From: Tilletiopsis washingtonensis
Taxonomy: Eukaryota; Basidiomycota; Exobasidiomycetes; Entylomatales
Assembly: GCF_003144115.1 (NCBI RefSeq)
Contig: NW_020312018.1
Span: 357,658-421,657 of the forward strand
Direction of reading: 5' to 3'
DNA: 64,000 nucleotides
Shown here piece after piece: positions 41,747 to 52,809 of this stretch. The stretch's first letter is position 1. Every line of letters starts with the position of its first letter. The notes beneath the pieces are model-generated. The model searched no databases, was not told the DNA's origin, and was given only the letters and a program-made list of their open reading frames with translations. The translations under genes were made by a program, and so were the position numbers.

Positions 41747-44091
41747 ATGCGAGGCGCCTCGCCGCCGCCGCCGCCCGACGCTGATGCGGATCCCGCGCCG
41801 CCGGGCTATTACCCGCACGCCGGGCCCTCGGCATCGCTCGCAGCGCCGCCCGCGCACGACGCCGGCTCTGCTGCGCCGGCTGCAGCGCCTGCTGCTGCCG
41901 CTGCTCCCGACGCAGCCGGCTTCTTCGACATTGTGCCGCGCGCCGACGCCACCAGCTTCCAGGCCGGCTACCTGGGCCTCGACGGCTTCGAGGCGTGGGT
42001 CAAGGGCGACGTGCTCGTCAAGCTCGATGCGCAGAACGTCGTGCAGAATGTGCAGCGCTGGTGAGCCACAGATCGTCAGGCAGGCCATGCGCCTGGGCCT
42101 TGCCGCTGACATGGCGCGCGCGCTGCAGCACCATCACCTTTACCGCCCTCGAGTCGACGGCCAGCCAGAGCGTCACGCTCTTCACCTCCACCCAGACGCT
42201 CTGGCACAGCGCAGGCAGCGGCAGTCCCTCGAGCTCTGCACAGCTCGCCTCGGCGCAGCTGCCGTCGACGTTGCCCTTCTCCTTTGCGCTCACCGCTGAT
42301 CTGCCGCACTGCATCCACCTGCCCTCGAGCGGCATCTCGTATGCGCTCAGCGCCACGCTGCACTCTGCCTCGGCAGGCGACGTGCGCTGCAGCGTGCCGG
42401 TGCATCTGACACGCTACACGCGGCCCGGCCCGCTGGCGGCGCTCTCGAGCAGCAGCAGCCCGCGCCGCGGCGCTGTGGAGCCGCATGTGTGGGCCGTGTC
42501 CTCGCCGACACCGCTGGCCATCCAGCTGCGGCGCACCCTCTTCCGCCGCGCAGAGCCGATGGAGGTGCGCGTGCGCATCCCGCCGCCGCAGCAGACACTC
42601 GTGGCAGAGAAGGGCCTGCGCCTCAAGGCGGTCGAAGCCAGCTTGCTGCGCGTCATCACTGTCCGCGACGGGCACAGCTCTGCTACAGTGGCGACAGCCA
42701 GCGCGGCGGACGGCAAAGCGCGAGAGGAGGCTCCGCGCTATACGGAGACGCAAGAGCTCGGCGCCGGCTCCTCGTCGGCAGGCACAAGCGGCGAGAGCAG
42801 CGGACGCTTCGAGTCGCTCCTGGCACACTCGGGAAAGCTCTGTCGCTTCCACTCGCGGCATCCTATCCTTCTGCGGCTGGCGCTGCATCCGCCCTTCGAC
42901 ATTAGCAACATGCCTTACCCACATCCAGATCACGACGCAGCACGAGGCGGGCCCGTTGCTGCTCGTGTGGGCGGCGGAGGCTGCGAGAGCGTCAGCCAGG
43001 AGACGCTGCTGCATACCGTCGACTTTGTCGTGCGCGTGCGCGTCGTCATGCGCGGCGGACAGGGCGAGGACCGCGATGTGCTGGTCGAGAAGACTGTCGA
43101 TGTCCTGCCGGGAGCTGCTGGGCTTCACGAGGGCGAAGAGGAGGACGCTGATGAGGACATGGTCTCCGAAAGACGGAGCGAGAAAGAGCGACTGCGCAGA
43201 GACGAGGAAGCCGGGGCGTCCAGAGCAGGAGGCAGTGGCTCGAGCGGCGCCTCGTTCGAAGAGTTCGGCTCGGACCAAGAGTACGACGGGTACGAGGACG
43301 TCGGGCGCTCGTTGCATGCTCGACGTCATCGGGACGAAGCAGCGGGCGGCTCGTCGCTCAATGCCCCGCGTGCGCATTCGGATGGGCATCTCGGCGATGA
43401 GACGCTCGACGTCTCCATGCTGCTCTACGACTCGGCCAACTCGGACACCGCCTCGCCTTCCTCGCCTGGCAGTGCGCTGCCTCTCTTCTCGCACGACGAG
43501 CAGCCGCCGCATGTCTTTGCCGACGCACGTGGCGGTGCACAGGACGCTGAGGATGACGCGCCACCCTCGCTGTTGGAGAGTCGACATGACCTGCAACTGC
43601 AACTTGCGCCTCCAGCGCACGGCGATGCTCACGATGGCGCTCAGACGGAGGCGAGCTACACCATCAACGATGCCTCTCATCCGCCGCTGGACGCCGACTT
43701 GAGCGGCTATGCGCCGCGCGACGAGGTGGCGAGGTACACGATGACTCCGCGTTTGCTGCCTCCATCTCTCAACACCCCACACGCTGCCATCGGCGCACGG
43801 CTCTCGTCGCGCGTAGTGCCGCGCAGCAGCATCGTCGAGACGTCGCTTGCTTCATCATCCACGAATGCTGGCGCTTCGCTGCCGCATCAGCCAGAGCACG
43901 CGCAGCAGCATGCCCGCGAAGACGCCGAGCCGCCGCCAGGCTATGCGGCCCCGCCCTTCCCAGCGCCTCCTCCGCTGCTGCTCTCGCCGCCCGCGAGCGC
44001 AGGCGAGCAGGGCCATGCGCATGCCCAGCAGCGCCCGCCTGCGTACCCTGCCGCTGCTGCGCCGCTCGGGCCGCCGAGCTACGAGGCGTGA
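41747..44091 (+). CDS. Alpha-arrestin-like ubiquitin-ligase adaptor, 758 aa
   Basis: Predicted alpha-arrestin (ART family), which recruits a Rsp5/Nedd4-type ubiquitin ligase to plasma-membrane transporters for endocytosis. Exons 41747-42060 and 42129-44091, with a phase-2 junction. After a Pro/Ala-rich N-terminus, an arrestin-type beta-sandwich follows: GFEAWVKGDVLVKL, ITFTALESTASQSVTLF, LPFSFALTADLPHCIHLPSSGISYALSATLH, and a second half including LRLKAVEASLLRVI and VDFVVRVRVVMRGG. The last 350 residues are disordered and acidic. Three PPxY motifs lie at the C-terminus (PPGY, PPAY, PPSY), the expected WW-domain ligands; the protein ends four residues after the last proline pair. Substrate transporter unknown. 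Confidence 0.82.
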
Positions 44092-45792
44092 ATTGTCCAT
44101 CTATTGCCGCGTCGAGCGTTGATGTGTGACATCGCCTTTGCGTGGTCTGTGCGTCGCTGAGACCGAGCTCTGCTGTGTGCAGACGGCGCCTGCGAGCTGG
44201 CACCCGTGGCGCAGCTACCTGAGATCGGGCAGCGCATAGGGAGGCAGTTCACCCGGCCCTGGCGATGCGGCCATCGCACGCTGGACGTCGCTACGCGCTG
44301 GCGGCAAGCCATGCCATGGGCGCTCGGTCATCTCAGGATGCGTTCTCTCTTGTCGCCGATGCCGATGCTGCACAGAAGCGCTGTGAGGGTGCCTGGCGGA
44401 GTTGCCAGCTTCTTGCGCCCGTCATGCATGAGCCAAGTGTAGGCCCGAGCGCCGCGCTGCGTGGGAACGGGCCGCTGCGCCATGCTGAGGCTGTGTGCTG
44501 CGCTCTGGAGCGCAAATTAGAATCTCGAGCGAGCCGAGAGCGCAGGACAGATGCGGGGTCAAGCGTTCATGCCGCGTGCCGAGCCGTGGTGCAGACGGCA
44601 GCAAGAGACGCAGCATCAGCATGACACGCTGCGGTCGGCCTGCGGCCTGCAACGCTGAGCGGCTGTTGTGTGCCGAGGCAACGGCGCCTCAAGCGGCATG
44701 GTGCGGAGCCGAGGTCTACGCTGCGCTGGTGCACGCCGCTGAGTTGGGTGCGGCTGCGGCCGGGTGACGCTGAGCTGCTGCTTCTTCTTGCAGACCTCAC
44801 TTCGCGAGACTCTCCCTCCGCTCGCTCACGCAGTCCCACAGCGGCTCAGCTCCTCGTCAGGGTCAAATCTATCGAGAGGCCGGCACAGTGGCGATCGCAA
44901 GGGGACGAGGGCGGCAAAGTGACTCTGGAGGGTCGGGCATTGGTCGCTGAGCCTTCTCGCTGCTCGCACGCCTGTCCCCTCCACCTTCACGCGGCAGCCG
45001 GGCCGGCCAGCCGTGCGCGCGCTAGCGGATGAATCAAGAAGAGGGCTCTCGCCGCGGCTCTCGACGTGCCGGAGCCGCGAGCCAGCCTTTCAGCACGTTG
45101 ACAGCCTCGACTGCGCAGGGTCGAAGCCGGGGCGAGGAGCGCGGCCGCTGAGGAAGAGACGAGCGAGCGCCATGCAGCGAACACGAAGAAGCGCGAAGAA
45201 ACGACGAGCGAGGCGCGACGGCGGGACGAGACTTGCTCTGGCGCAGCCGATCGTGGCCGTCGAGATCGGCGCGCCAAGGGCACCCTCCCTGACCGCGCCA
45301 GCGACGACCTTCGCGACAGCGCCAGCTGCGTGGAAGCCTCTGGTAGCCAGCATCTGCAGAGCATGTCGAGCTCTGAATGAGCGGCCTGTATGCTGGATGG
45401 ACGGCCGAGCTCGACGGCATTTGGCGACGCAGAGTCAGAGTGCGGGGCGACGCTCTTGATTTCGGCGGCAGCGCGTGCCGCGGCCGTCATGCGCAGGATG
45501 CAGGCGCGCCTTGTGGTGCGCCACACGCGCTACGCCGGCGCCGCCTGCGCGCGCCCTTGGGGGCGGTGCCGAGCGCTAGCGGGCCGTGAGGACGGGCCCC
45601 ATGGCAGCGCTGCGTGCGCCGTGCCGGCGTGCCCTTGGCCGCGGGTTGCCCTTGGATGCTCGAGACGTCACTTCGACCCTCTGGCCGGCGCTCGAGTACA
45701 AAGCGAGGCGGCACCGGCTGCGCACTGCGAGGCCCCCCGCTCTCGCACCCATCCATCACCTGCGCACACGCACACGCACACGCCCGCCCGCC
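44092..45792. other. 1.7-kb intergenic region
   Basis: No gene supported on either strand. The open frames are short and Ala/Arg-rich with no motif. From about 45700 the + strand turns into a CACACGCACACGCAC-type leader before the ATG at 45793. Likely the arrestin 3' end and the promoter of the next gene. Confidence 0.4.
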
Positions 45793-48700
45793 ATGGCCCT
45801 CTCGCCGCAGCCGCGCGCATACACGCTGCCCATGTCGCCGCTCGTCAGCGCCGCTCCGCCCGCCTGTCCGCGCACGGCCGGCGGTGCGCGTCCGCGCCGC
45901 TGCTCGCTCACGCTGCTGCCGCTCGCGGACGACGCCGCCGCGTCGGGCAGCGCCCTCGCCATCACGCCCGTCGGCGACTCGGTGCTGCTGCCCTTCCTCG
46001 ACCGGCCGGCCGAGGTGCGCCAGCTGCTGCAGCATCCCGCCAACAAGGCGCTGCTTGCTGCGCTGCAGGCCGCGCAGCCCGAGTGGGCCCGCCTCGAGCC
46101 GCTCCTCGCCGAGCCGCGCGGCCGCTTCACCGACCGCGCCTGGCTGCGCAAGATCCGCTCCGTGCTCGGCACGCGCCGCGCACGCGAGTGCGACCGCCTC
46201 TTTGCGGCGCTCGGCGCCGACGGCAGCCTGCTCGTCTCGAGTCTGAGCGCAGCCGAGACCCGCTCGGCTTCGCATGCGCGCTACGACAGCTGGGCCACGA
46301 GCGACGGCGAGGATGTCTCGTCCGACGGCGATGACATTGCCGAGGTCTCGCACTCGCCAGTCGTGCAGAACACATCGGATGCACACGCCGACATCCACGA
46401 CGAGCCGCTCGACGTCGAGGCGCTGCACACCTTGCCTCGCCAGTGGCACGCTCCTCAAGCCACGCTTTCTCCCGCCGCCATGCTGAGCCGCGCACCAGAC
46501 GTCAAGCACATGCCAGCGCACAGCCGCTCGCCCAGCCAGTCGCACCTTCAATGCTCCGGCTCGCTGCCCGACATCGACGAAGAGCCGCCGGCCACCTCGC
46601 TCATGCGCACGTCACCGCCCACAACGCCCGGCGGCCACACTCTCTCATCCCTTCCGGCACCGCGCTCGCGCCGTCAAAGCCTCAGTCTCGACGGCTCACC
46701 GGCGGACATCAAGGCGGCTCTCAGCTCGGCACCGCCCGTCGTCGGAGTCCGCTTCGTCGCCGGCGACGTCGAGACGCGTGGTGGGCTGCCGCCGTCGGAG
46801 GAGCAGGTCGAGCAGTTGCGCGGCGCAAAGTTCAAGCGAGTGCGCCGTCTCAGCTCGCTTGTCTCGCCTCAGCTCGCTCCCGGCGCAGAAGACATGCGAG
46901 CTTCCGCACGCAGGTCAGTCAACTCTACGGCGCGTCCGCGCTCTCAATCACTGGCGCCCGCGTACGGAGTGCCCGTCGCTCGCGGCGTCGGCGTGGCGCC
47001 TTCGCAGCGTCGTCGTCTATCCTTCGCTCGTTCGTTCGGCGAGCTCAATCCTCCTGCGCGTGCCCTCACCGCCGCGCCGCTCGCCACTCTCCCGCCCGGA
47101 TCGCCGCGTGCCGACCGTAGCGCTTCCGAGTTCGCCTCACGCGCCGATGCCGATGGTGTGCCGCTGCTGGAGCGCATCGCCCAGCTCGAAGCTACGGGCG
47201 CCGAGAAGCCCGCATGGCTGGGTCTCCTGCCCGACGGCCGCACGCGTCACCCGAGCGCGGGCGCCGCAGCAGGTAAAGCTTCGCTTGCAGCCTTTCGCGC
47301 TGGCCTCGGCCTCGAGATGCGCAGCTGCACGCCGTCAAGTCGTAGCGCGGTCAGCTCGAGGACGCCCTCGCCAGCTGCTGGAGCTTCGACCCAAGCCAAA
47401 CTTCACCAAGACGAGGAGCAGGCTGCAGTCGTCGAGGCGGCCAAGCAGGATGCCGCAACTGCCATGCAGCGTCGCCACAGCAGCGCCGCTGCGCTTGAGG
47501 CGTCTGCGCCGGTCGACAAGCCGCAGCATCTGCAGAGTCAGGCTCAAGAGCAGCCCATGCCTCCCGCTACGAACCTAGAGCCGCTGGTGACGCAGCCTCG
47601 TCAGGTCAGTCGCGACTCGCCGTCCTCCCTGTTGTCGCAGCGCGCTGATGATCTTGCTACTCAGACACCGACTCGCATTGGCGGCGTCAGTCTCGCCATC
47701 GGAGGCGGCCTGTCGCTCCGTCGTGCCCAGCCCAAGCTCGAGGCCGAGATCAAGTCGCCGACCGCGAGCGCTCCGCAAAGTGCCTCTCTCTCGGCCAGCA
47801 CAAGTCCGATGCCGCCGACGTCTGCTACGTCGATCACTTCACCGCGCGTCTTCCGCCGTCCTGGCGGCTTTGCGGCCTTCTCTCGCGAGTACGAGCGTGC
47901 GTATCAAGCGCGCCGCAGACGCCATGCGCGTGCGTCGAGCAGCGCGAGCATCGAGAGCGTCGCATTCAGCACTGGCTCTCAAGCGATTGCCTCGGAAGAC
48001 GACGACGACTTCGATGACGATGGCGAGAGCGAGCTGTACGCCTCCGAGTACGACTCGCGTGCACGCACGCAGCAAGACGAAGACGCAGCGCCGCTCTCCA
48101 GCCACGCCATGGAGCGCAGCTTCGCCGCCGCCTCGTCTCGGCACTTCTCAGACATGTCTGATGGAGGCTTTGCTCCTCTCACGCCGTTCTCGCCCTCGCC
48201 GAGTGGACGCACGACTCCGGCGTCCTCGGCGTGCGTCTCGCCGGTGCAAGAGCGCAAGGCCTTCGCCACTCCCGTCGTCAGTCCCAGCATCGCGGAGAGC
48301 TGGCCTTCGTCGTGGAACAGCGGCGCAGGCAGCGGAGCAAGCCGTGCGATTCCTTCTGTCGCGCTCCCGCGCGTGCGTAGAGAGCCGACGATGCTGCGCA
48401 ATCGCCGTCTGCCTTCTCCTCCGCCCGGTCGCTCCACGCTGCTCTTCGCCATTCCTCCCTCTCAAGACCGACGTTCGGCACTGGCGGCACTGCTCGCTGC
48501 GCCCGAGGCGTCCAGTGTGCTGGCGCACATCTCGACCACACTTGGCGACGGCGCTCTCACGGCGCTGCACCGTCTCGTGGCGTCCCAGCCGCGCGCCGAC
48601 CTCTCGGACGAGGAGCTGCTGCAGCGCCTCGGGCGCGATGTCTTCCGCCTCGTCGACGCCGCATCGCCGTCGCCCGATGCACACGAAGAGCAGGAGCGCC

Positions 48701-48858
48701 TCTGTGACCCCAAGTACGCCGAGCGCTGGCACGCCTTCGAGCGCCTCATGAAGGACCTCTTCGGTCTCGACGCTGCCGTCGTGGCCGAGGCGCACGGCCG
48801 CGCCGGTCCGCCCGTCGACTGCACCGCACGCAAGCCCGCTCCGCCTCAGACCACCTAA
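45793..48858 (+). CDS. Hypothetical low-complexity protein, 1,021 aa
   Basis: A single long exon. The ATG at 45793 in GCCATGGCC context is preferred because upstream in-frame codons have poor composition; the frame is open back to 45586. An ordered N-terminal part reads VLLPFLDRPAEVRQLLQHPANKALLAALQ and WLRKIRSVLGTRRARECDRLFAALG, then about 700 Ser/Pro/Ala-rich residues with many SPS/SRT motifs, an ordered FAAFSREYERAYQARRRRH, and an acidic DDDDFDDDGESELY. The C-terminal 130 residues look folded and helical (ALLAAPEASSVLAHISTTLGD, ADLSDEELLQRLGRDVFRLVD, KYAERWHAFERLMKDLFGLD). I do not recognise the family. No membrane or signal segment. Confidence 0.7.
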   Translation: MALSPQPRAYTLPMSPLVSAAPPACPRTAGGARPRRCSLTLLPLADDAAASGSALAITPVGDSVLLPFLDRPAEVRQLLQHPANKALLAALQAAQPEWARLEPLLAEPRGRFTDRAWLRKIRSVLGTRRARECDRLFAALGADGSLLVSSLSAAETRSASHARYDSWATSDGEDVSSDGDDIAEVSHSPVVQNTSDAHADIHDEPLDVEALHTLPRQWHAPQATLSPAAMLSRAPDVKHMPAHSRSPSQSHLQCSGSLPDIDEEPPATSLMRTSPPTTPGGHTLSSLPAPRSRRQSLSLDGSPADIKAALSSAPPVVGVRFVAGDVETRGGLPPSEEQVEQLRGAKFKRVRRLSSLVSPQLAPGAEDMRASARRSVNSTARPRSQSLAPAYGVPVARGVGVAPSQRRRLSFARSFGELNPPARALTAAPLATLPPGSPRADRSASEFASRADADGVPLLERIAQLEATGAEKPAWLGLLPDGRTRHPSAGAAAGKASLAAFRAGLGLEMRSCTPSSRSAVSSRTPSPAAGASTQAKLHQDEEQAAVVEAAKQDAATAMQRRHSSAAALEASAPVDKPQHLQSQAQEQPMPPATNLEPLVTQPRQVSRDSPSSLLSQRADDLATQTPTRIGGVSLAIGGGLSLRRAQPKLEAEIKSPTASAPQSASLSASTSPMPPTSATSITSPRVFRRPGGFAAFSREYERAYQARRRRHARASSSASIESVAFSTGSQAIASEDDDDFDDDGESELYASEYDSRARTQQDEDAAPLSSHAMERSFAAASSRHFSDMSDGGFAPLTPFSPSPSGRTTPASSACVSPVQERKAFATPVVSPSIAESWPSSWNSGAGSGASRAIPSVALPRVRREPTMLRNRRLPSPPPGRSTLLFAIPPSQDRRSALAALLAAPEASSVLAHISTTLGDGALTALHRLVASQPRADLSDEELLQRLGRDVFRLVDAASPSPDAHEEQERLCDPKYAERWHAFERLMKDLFGLDAAVVAEAHGRAGPPVDCTARKPAPPQTT

Positions 48859-49425
48859 TCTTTCGCTACGACACGGACACGACTCACTGCCGACTCGAGA
48901 ACGCGCTGGCCATAAACGATGCCTGCGCGCACCCCTGCTCCCGTTCCTGATGCCCTTACGAGCCCTGACCCTAATGACAGACGACGCAACACCCACGCAC
49001 ACACACGACCTCACACGCTCAGACGCTACACACAAGCTTGCCGATGTCACCCTCACCCCACCATCTGTACTCTGCCGCGATGACGCACACTCATACCTCT
49101 CTCAGCGCCTCGCGCCCCTCTTGCACGCCGTCTAGGCATCCGAATCCATCAGCTCAGCCCCATGTTCCGTCCGTCGGGCGACGGGTGTAGATCAAAGCGT
49201 GTGTTCAGGTCAGCTCATGATAGTCAGACATCGAGGCGGATGTGGGTGCAGAGTCGAAGCACGCATGGACAGGGATGTGAAGGGGAGAACATTAGCTGCG
49301 GAGCCGGGACGAGGGCGGGTCGAGGACGTAGAAGGATGCAGAAGAGATGTGGATGTCGTGCGTAGGCGTCCCAGACGCTGGAAGCGGACGCTCGCAAAGC
49401 CGAGTGAGGGGCTCGCAGGGGCCGC
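48859..49425. other. Spacer between convergent genes
   Basis: About 570 bases between the stop at 48858 (+) and the CHS7 stop at 49426 (-). No coding feature is seen. Confidence 0.4.
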
Positions 49426-51364
49426 CTAGTAGCTGCTCGGTTGCGGCGGGTATCCCATGCCCGACTTGCCGGGCGCCAACCGCCCCGAGGGCGCGCCGGG
49501 GCTGCCCATGCGCCCGCCGCCACCGAGCGGCGGGGGTGCGGCAAAGGCACTCTCGTGCGTCGAGATGGAGCCGGGGCCCATGACGTCGACATCGCCCGGA
49601 CCCAGCAGAGGGTCCTTGACGTCCCACACGGCCGCCTTGGAGCCAACAGAGAACTCGAGGTCCTCCTTGGTGATCGAGTCCCAGTCTGCCGAGGAAGCGT
49701 CAGCGGCAAGGCGCGCAGCTCGCTCAGAGCTGCGACGACTCACACTTGTAGATCATCATGACGGAGAAGAGCAGGCAGAGCACGCCAAAGAAGGTGCCGT
49801 CGATGTAGTGCTTGACGGCAACGCAGATTTGCGTCGAGAAGCCGAACATGAGCACGCATGCGGCGACAAAGGCGAGCACGCCAAACGTGATGTCGCCGAG
49901 CGGCCAGCGGTCGTCGAGCGTGCGCAGCACGAGCACGACCTGCGACACGACGTAGATGACGACGCACACCGCGGGGAAGAGCAGCTGCACGATCCACAGG
50001 CCCTGCGTCTTCGTGGGCGACATGCCCGCGGCGCCCTTGAACGTGGCAAAGGCGACGAGGAAGCCAAGCGCAAAGAGCACAAACGAGGATATCCGCAGGA
50101 ACTGCAAGCCGCAATGTCAGTCGCCGGGCGCTGGGGCACTGCTGCATGTGGACCACGCACCCAAAGACTCTTGGGCGTGCCGTCCTCGGCGAACTGGAAG
50201 CCGACGAAGCCGTTGATGAGCAGGCACCAGAAGATGCTCGTGCCCAGCCCGACGTAGATGGCCGTGAAGACCGAGTAGACGGGCGAATAGGTGGGGATGA
50301 TGGCCGAGTCGAGGAAGATGGCGAGCATCTCAGAGACGGCGTACAGGTAGAAGAAGAGTACGATCTCCTTGCGCCCTGACGTGCACGCAGTCAGCAGGCT
50401 GCGCGAAGTGTGGAGCAGCGCCTCTGCCTGTCGGCGGTCCTCGACTGCTCCTCGCGCCGGCTCTCTCGCCGCGATTGCAGTCGTGCCGCACGTTCCGCCT
50501 CGCAGCAGCACTCACCGACAGCTGTGTACTTGCTGCGAATGTGGTACACCATGATCGCCGTCATGACGAGCGCGGCAATGTGGATGAAACATGTGGCTGT
50601 GCGAGCGACGCTCTGGTCAGTGCAAGTTCCAGCCTCGGCGTGCGGGGTGTAGACACGAAGGCGGACGATGGCCATCGAGCGCCAGCACCGCCAGGCGACC
50701 GGTGCGCCGCGCATCTCGATTCGTGCCTTCGACGTAGGCGTGCAGGCCGCCAGAGTGAAGGAGTCACGCCGACGGAGCATTACACTGCCGGATCGCACAC
50801 GAACTACTAGCATCGCGCGTCGAGACGAGCACAGAATCGAGAGCAGCGTGGTCTGTCCTCGACAATGGCGGAAGCTCTGAACCGCACAGAAAGCCGGCTA
50901 GAGCGCGGCCCGCGCGCGGGGAGTCGGCCGCACCTCAAACATTCGCGGCCCTGTGGCCCGCGCTTTGCGACCGAGGCATGCCTGCCGCGCACTCAGACAG
51001 CGCTACTGCATGCGTCGCAGCCGCAGCGCCCGGCGATGCGGTCAATAGCCACCGCGTTCCGCTTCGTGCCACGTACGGACCTGACCGCGCGTCTGCGCTA
51101 TCTAGCTGTGCGCTTTGACCAGGCTCGAGGGCCTGCACCATCCACACCACCACTGTGCAGGTCCCTCCTTACGCGCGTGGCGCTCCTGCACAGGCACCTC
51201 CGCGGCGCCGACTCACCGGGCTGGAAGATGAGGGTGCTGTTGATCTCGACGTTGCGCGAGTAGCATTTGGGCTCGATGCCGAGGCCCGAGTCGCCGAGCA
51301 GCGGGCACACGACGAGCGCCACGCCGTCGCAGATGCCGTCGTAGGAGAGAAAGGAGAAGCCCAT
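49426..51364 (-). CDS. CHS7: Chitin synthase export chaperone Chs7
   Basis: Multi-spanning ER membrane protein required for exit of chitin synthase III. Start ATG 51364-51362, stop at 49426. Exon 1 (51364-51217) has the diagnostic luminal/N-terminal block [33 protein letters not shown] split across the family signature of CYxRN. A 621-nt intron follows (51216-50596), then [68 protein letters not shown], and two exons with four more helices including [20 protein letters not shown] and [22 protein letters not shown]. About seven membrane helices in all. The tail carries [14 protein letters not shown] and a Pro/Gly-rich end. It fits the family's usual length. Confidence 0.92.
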
Positions 51365-51926
51365 GGCGGGGCTGGCGGGCGCGCTGGCCGGCTCGCGCGC
51401 TCGGTGTGTGTGCGGGCTCGATGCTGGGGCAGCAGACGCGCGAGGGATGCGCTGTGCGGCGCGGCAGACGGGTCAGACGCGGCGAGACGGAAAGGCGCGA
51501 AGAGGGCGGACAATGAAGGAGAGTGGCGGGCGAGCAGATCAAGACACGAGTGTGAGCGGCGGAGCGAGGGGGAGATGGCGGTGCGGACGCAGGCTCGAGG
51601 CTGAGGGTCCATCGACACACGCGCCGCCGCGCGCGGGCGCGACAGCGGTGTGGCGCTGCTGCAGCTCTGCCGCGCCGCCGCCAGGGGCTGGCCGCGCCTG
51701 CAGCGGTGCAGCGAACGCGCGGCGCCTAAATCGGGCGCACGTGACGCGCCGCCGGCCGATGCGGTGCAGGTGGCCGCTCTTGGCCGAGCTCGCTGTTGGT
51801 CTCGCTCCGCTCTCCCTCCTCCACCGTCCGTGCGCCCCGTCTCCTGCCTCGGCCACTGCTGCACGCCTCATCGCCGGCCGCTCACAGTAGCGTCACTCGC
51901 ATCGCATCTCGTCTTCGCGGCTCAGC
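51365..51926. other. Divergent promoter region, CHS7 and DPM2
   Basis: About 560 bases between outward-facing starts of two ER-membrane proteins. No gene recognised. CT-rich leaders approach both starts. Confidence 0.4.
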
Positions 51927-52314
51927 ATGGTGCGTGCCCTCTCCGCGCGTAGCCTGCACTCCGCTCATCTACCGTGCAGGCGCTCTCGGACCGCATCGTC
52001 GGCGGCGCACTGCTCCTCATTGCCGCCGGCGTCTTTTCCTACTACTCCGTCTGGGCGCTCGTCCTGGTGCGTGTCTTGCTCTTCTCCTCTCACCTGCCCC
52101 GGCCCACGCTCGGCGATGGCTCATGCCTCCACTGCAGCCCTTCTTCCCCGCCGACTCGGGCGTGCACAGCTACTTTCCGGCGCGCGTCTGGGCCGTGCGT
52201 GGTCCTGCACTGCTGCTCGTCGCCGGCCTCGGCGGCATCGGCCTCTTCGTGGGGCGCGTCATGCAGAAGGAGGCAGAGGCAAGGCGGCTCAAGGAGGCAC
52301 GGAGGAGCGCATGA
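51927..52314 (+). CDS. DPM2: Dolichol-phosphate mannosyltransferase subunit 2, 88 aa
   Basis: Small ER membrane subunit that stabilises the Dpm1 catalytic subunit making dolichol-phosphate-mannose, used for N-glycans, O-mannosylation and GPI anchors. Exons 51927-51929, 51980-52066 and 52138-52314: the first coding exon is the ATG alone, followed at once by GTGCGT. The protein reads M-ALSDRIVGGALLLIAAGVFSYY and so on, with helix 1 at residues 9-30, the conserved PFFPADSGVHSYFPARVWAVR loop (the HSYF block is diagnostic) and helix 2 PALLLVAGLGGIGLFVGRVM. Length fits the family (about 85 aa). The upstream G of the ATG context is CAGC. Phases close exactly, and no other start gives the conserved frame. 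Confidence 0.9.
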
Positions 52315-52809
52315 GAGGGCGGAAAGACGGGAGCGGCGAGGGGAGAATAGATCAGTCACGCATCAGACGAGCGCAGTGGGCGTGGCTGATGCCTGCGGGC
52401 TGGTGCACCGCGCGAGGTGAGTCAGAAGGCGGTCTAACGATGGGAAGAGCAGCCGCAGCGAACCGCCACGAGCGAGATTTGCACTCGCGCGCATGTCGCA
52501 GCCAGCTGCGCGATCAACTCGGACAGAAAGCACACGGACGTGAAAGGATCGTTACAAGCGCTGCGTCATGCTGGGCATCTGGGCCCGCGTGAGGGTACAT
52601 GCGTAGGTACTGTACAAGCGAGGTGACTGAGCGGAGCAGGCTGAAGGACAGCGAGAGGAGGGACGATGCTGGCTGAAGGACAGCGAGAGGAGGGACGATG
52701 CTGGCTGAAGGAAAGCGAGAGGAGGGGGCGATGCGGTGCGAGAAGAGAGGGTGTGAGACACAGGTGACGAGGTCGAGGATGCGGATGGACGCTGCTTGGC
52801 CAATGCGGC
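52315..52809. other. Spacer between convergent genes
   Basis: 3' flanks of DPM2 (+) and the Gln-rich gene (-). Apart from the 32-bp tandem repeat listed separately nothing is seen. Confidence 0.45.
52641..52736. repeat. Three tandem copies of a 32-bp unit
   Basis: The unit starts CTGAAGGACAGCGAGAGGAG and recurs at 52641, 52673 and 52705. Copies one and two are identical over most of their length; copy three differs at a few bases. Non-coding, 3' to both flanking genes. Confidence 0.9.

Noticed and set aside
42076-43782. 568-aa open frame on - opposite the alpha-arrestin
   Set aside because: Composition is that of a reverse-strand shadow; the forward frame has the arrestin fold and PPxY motifs.
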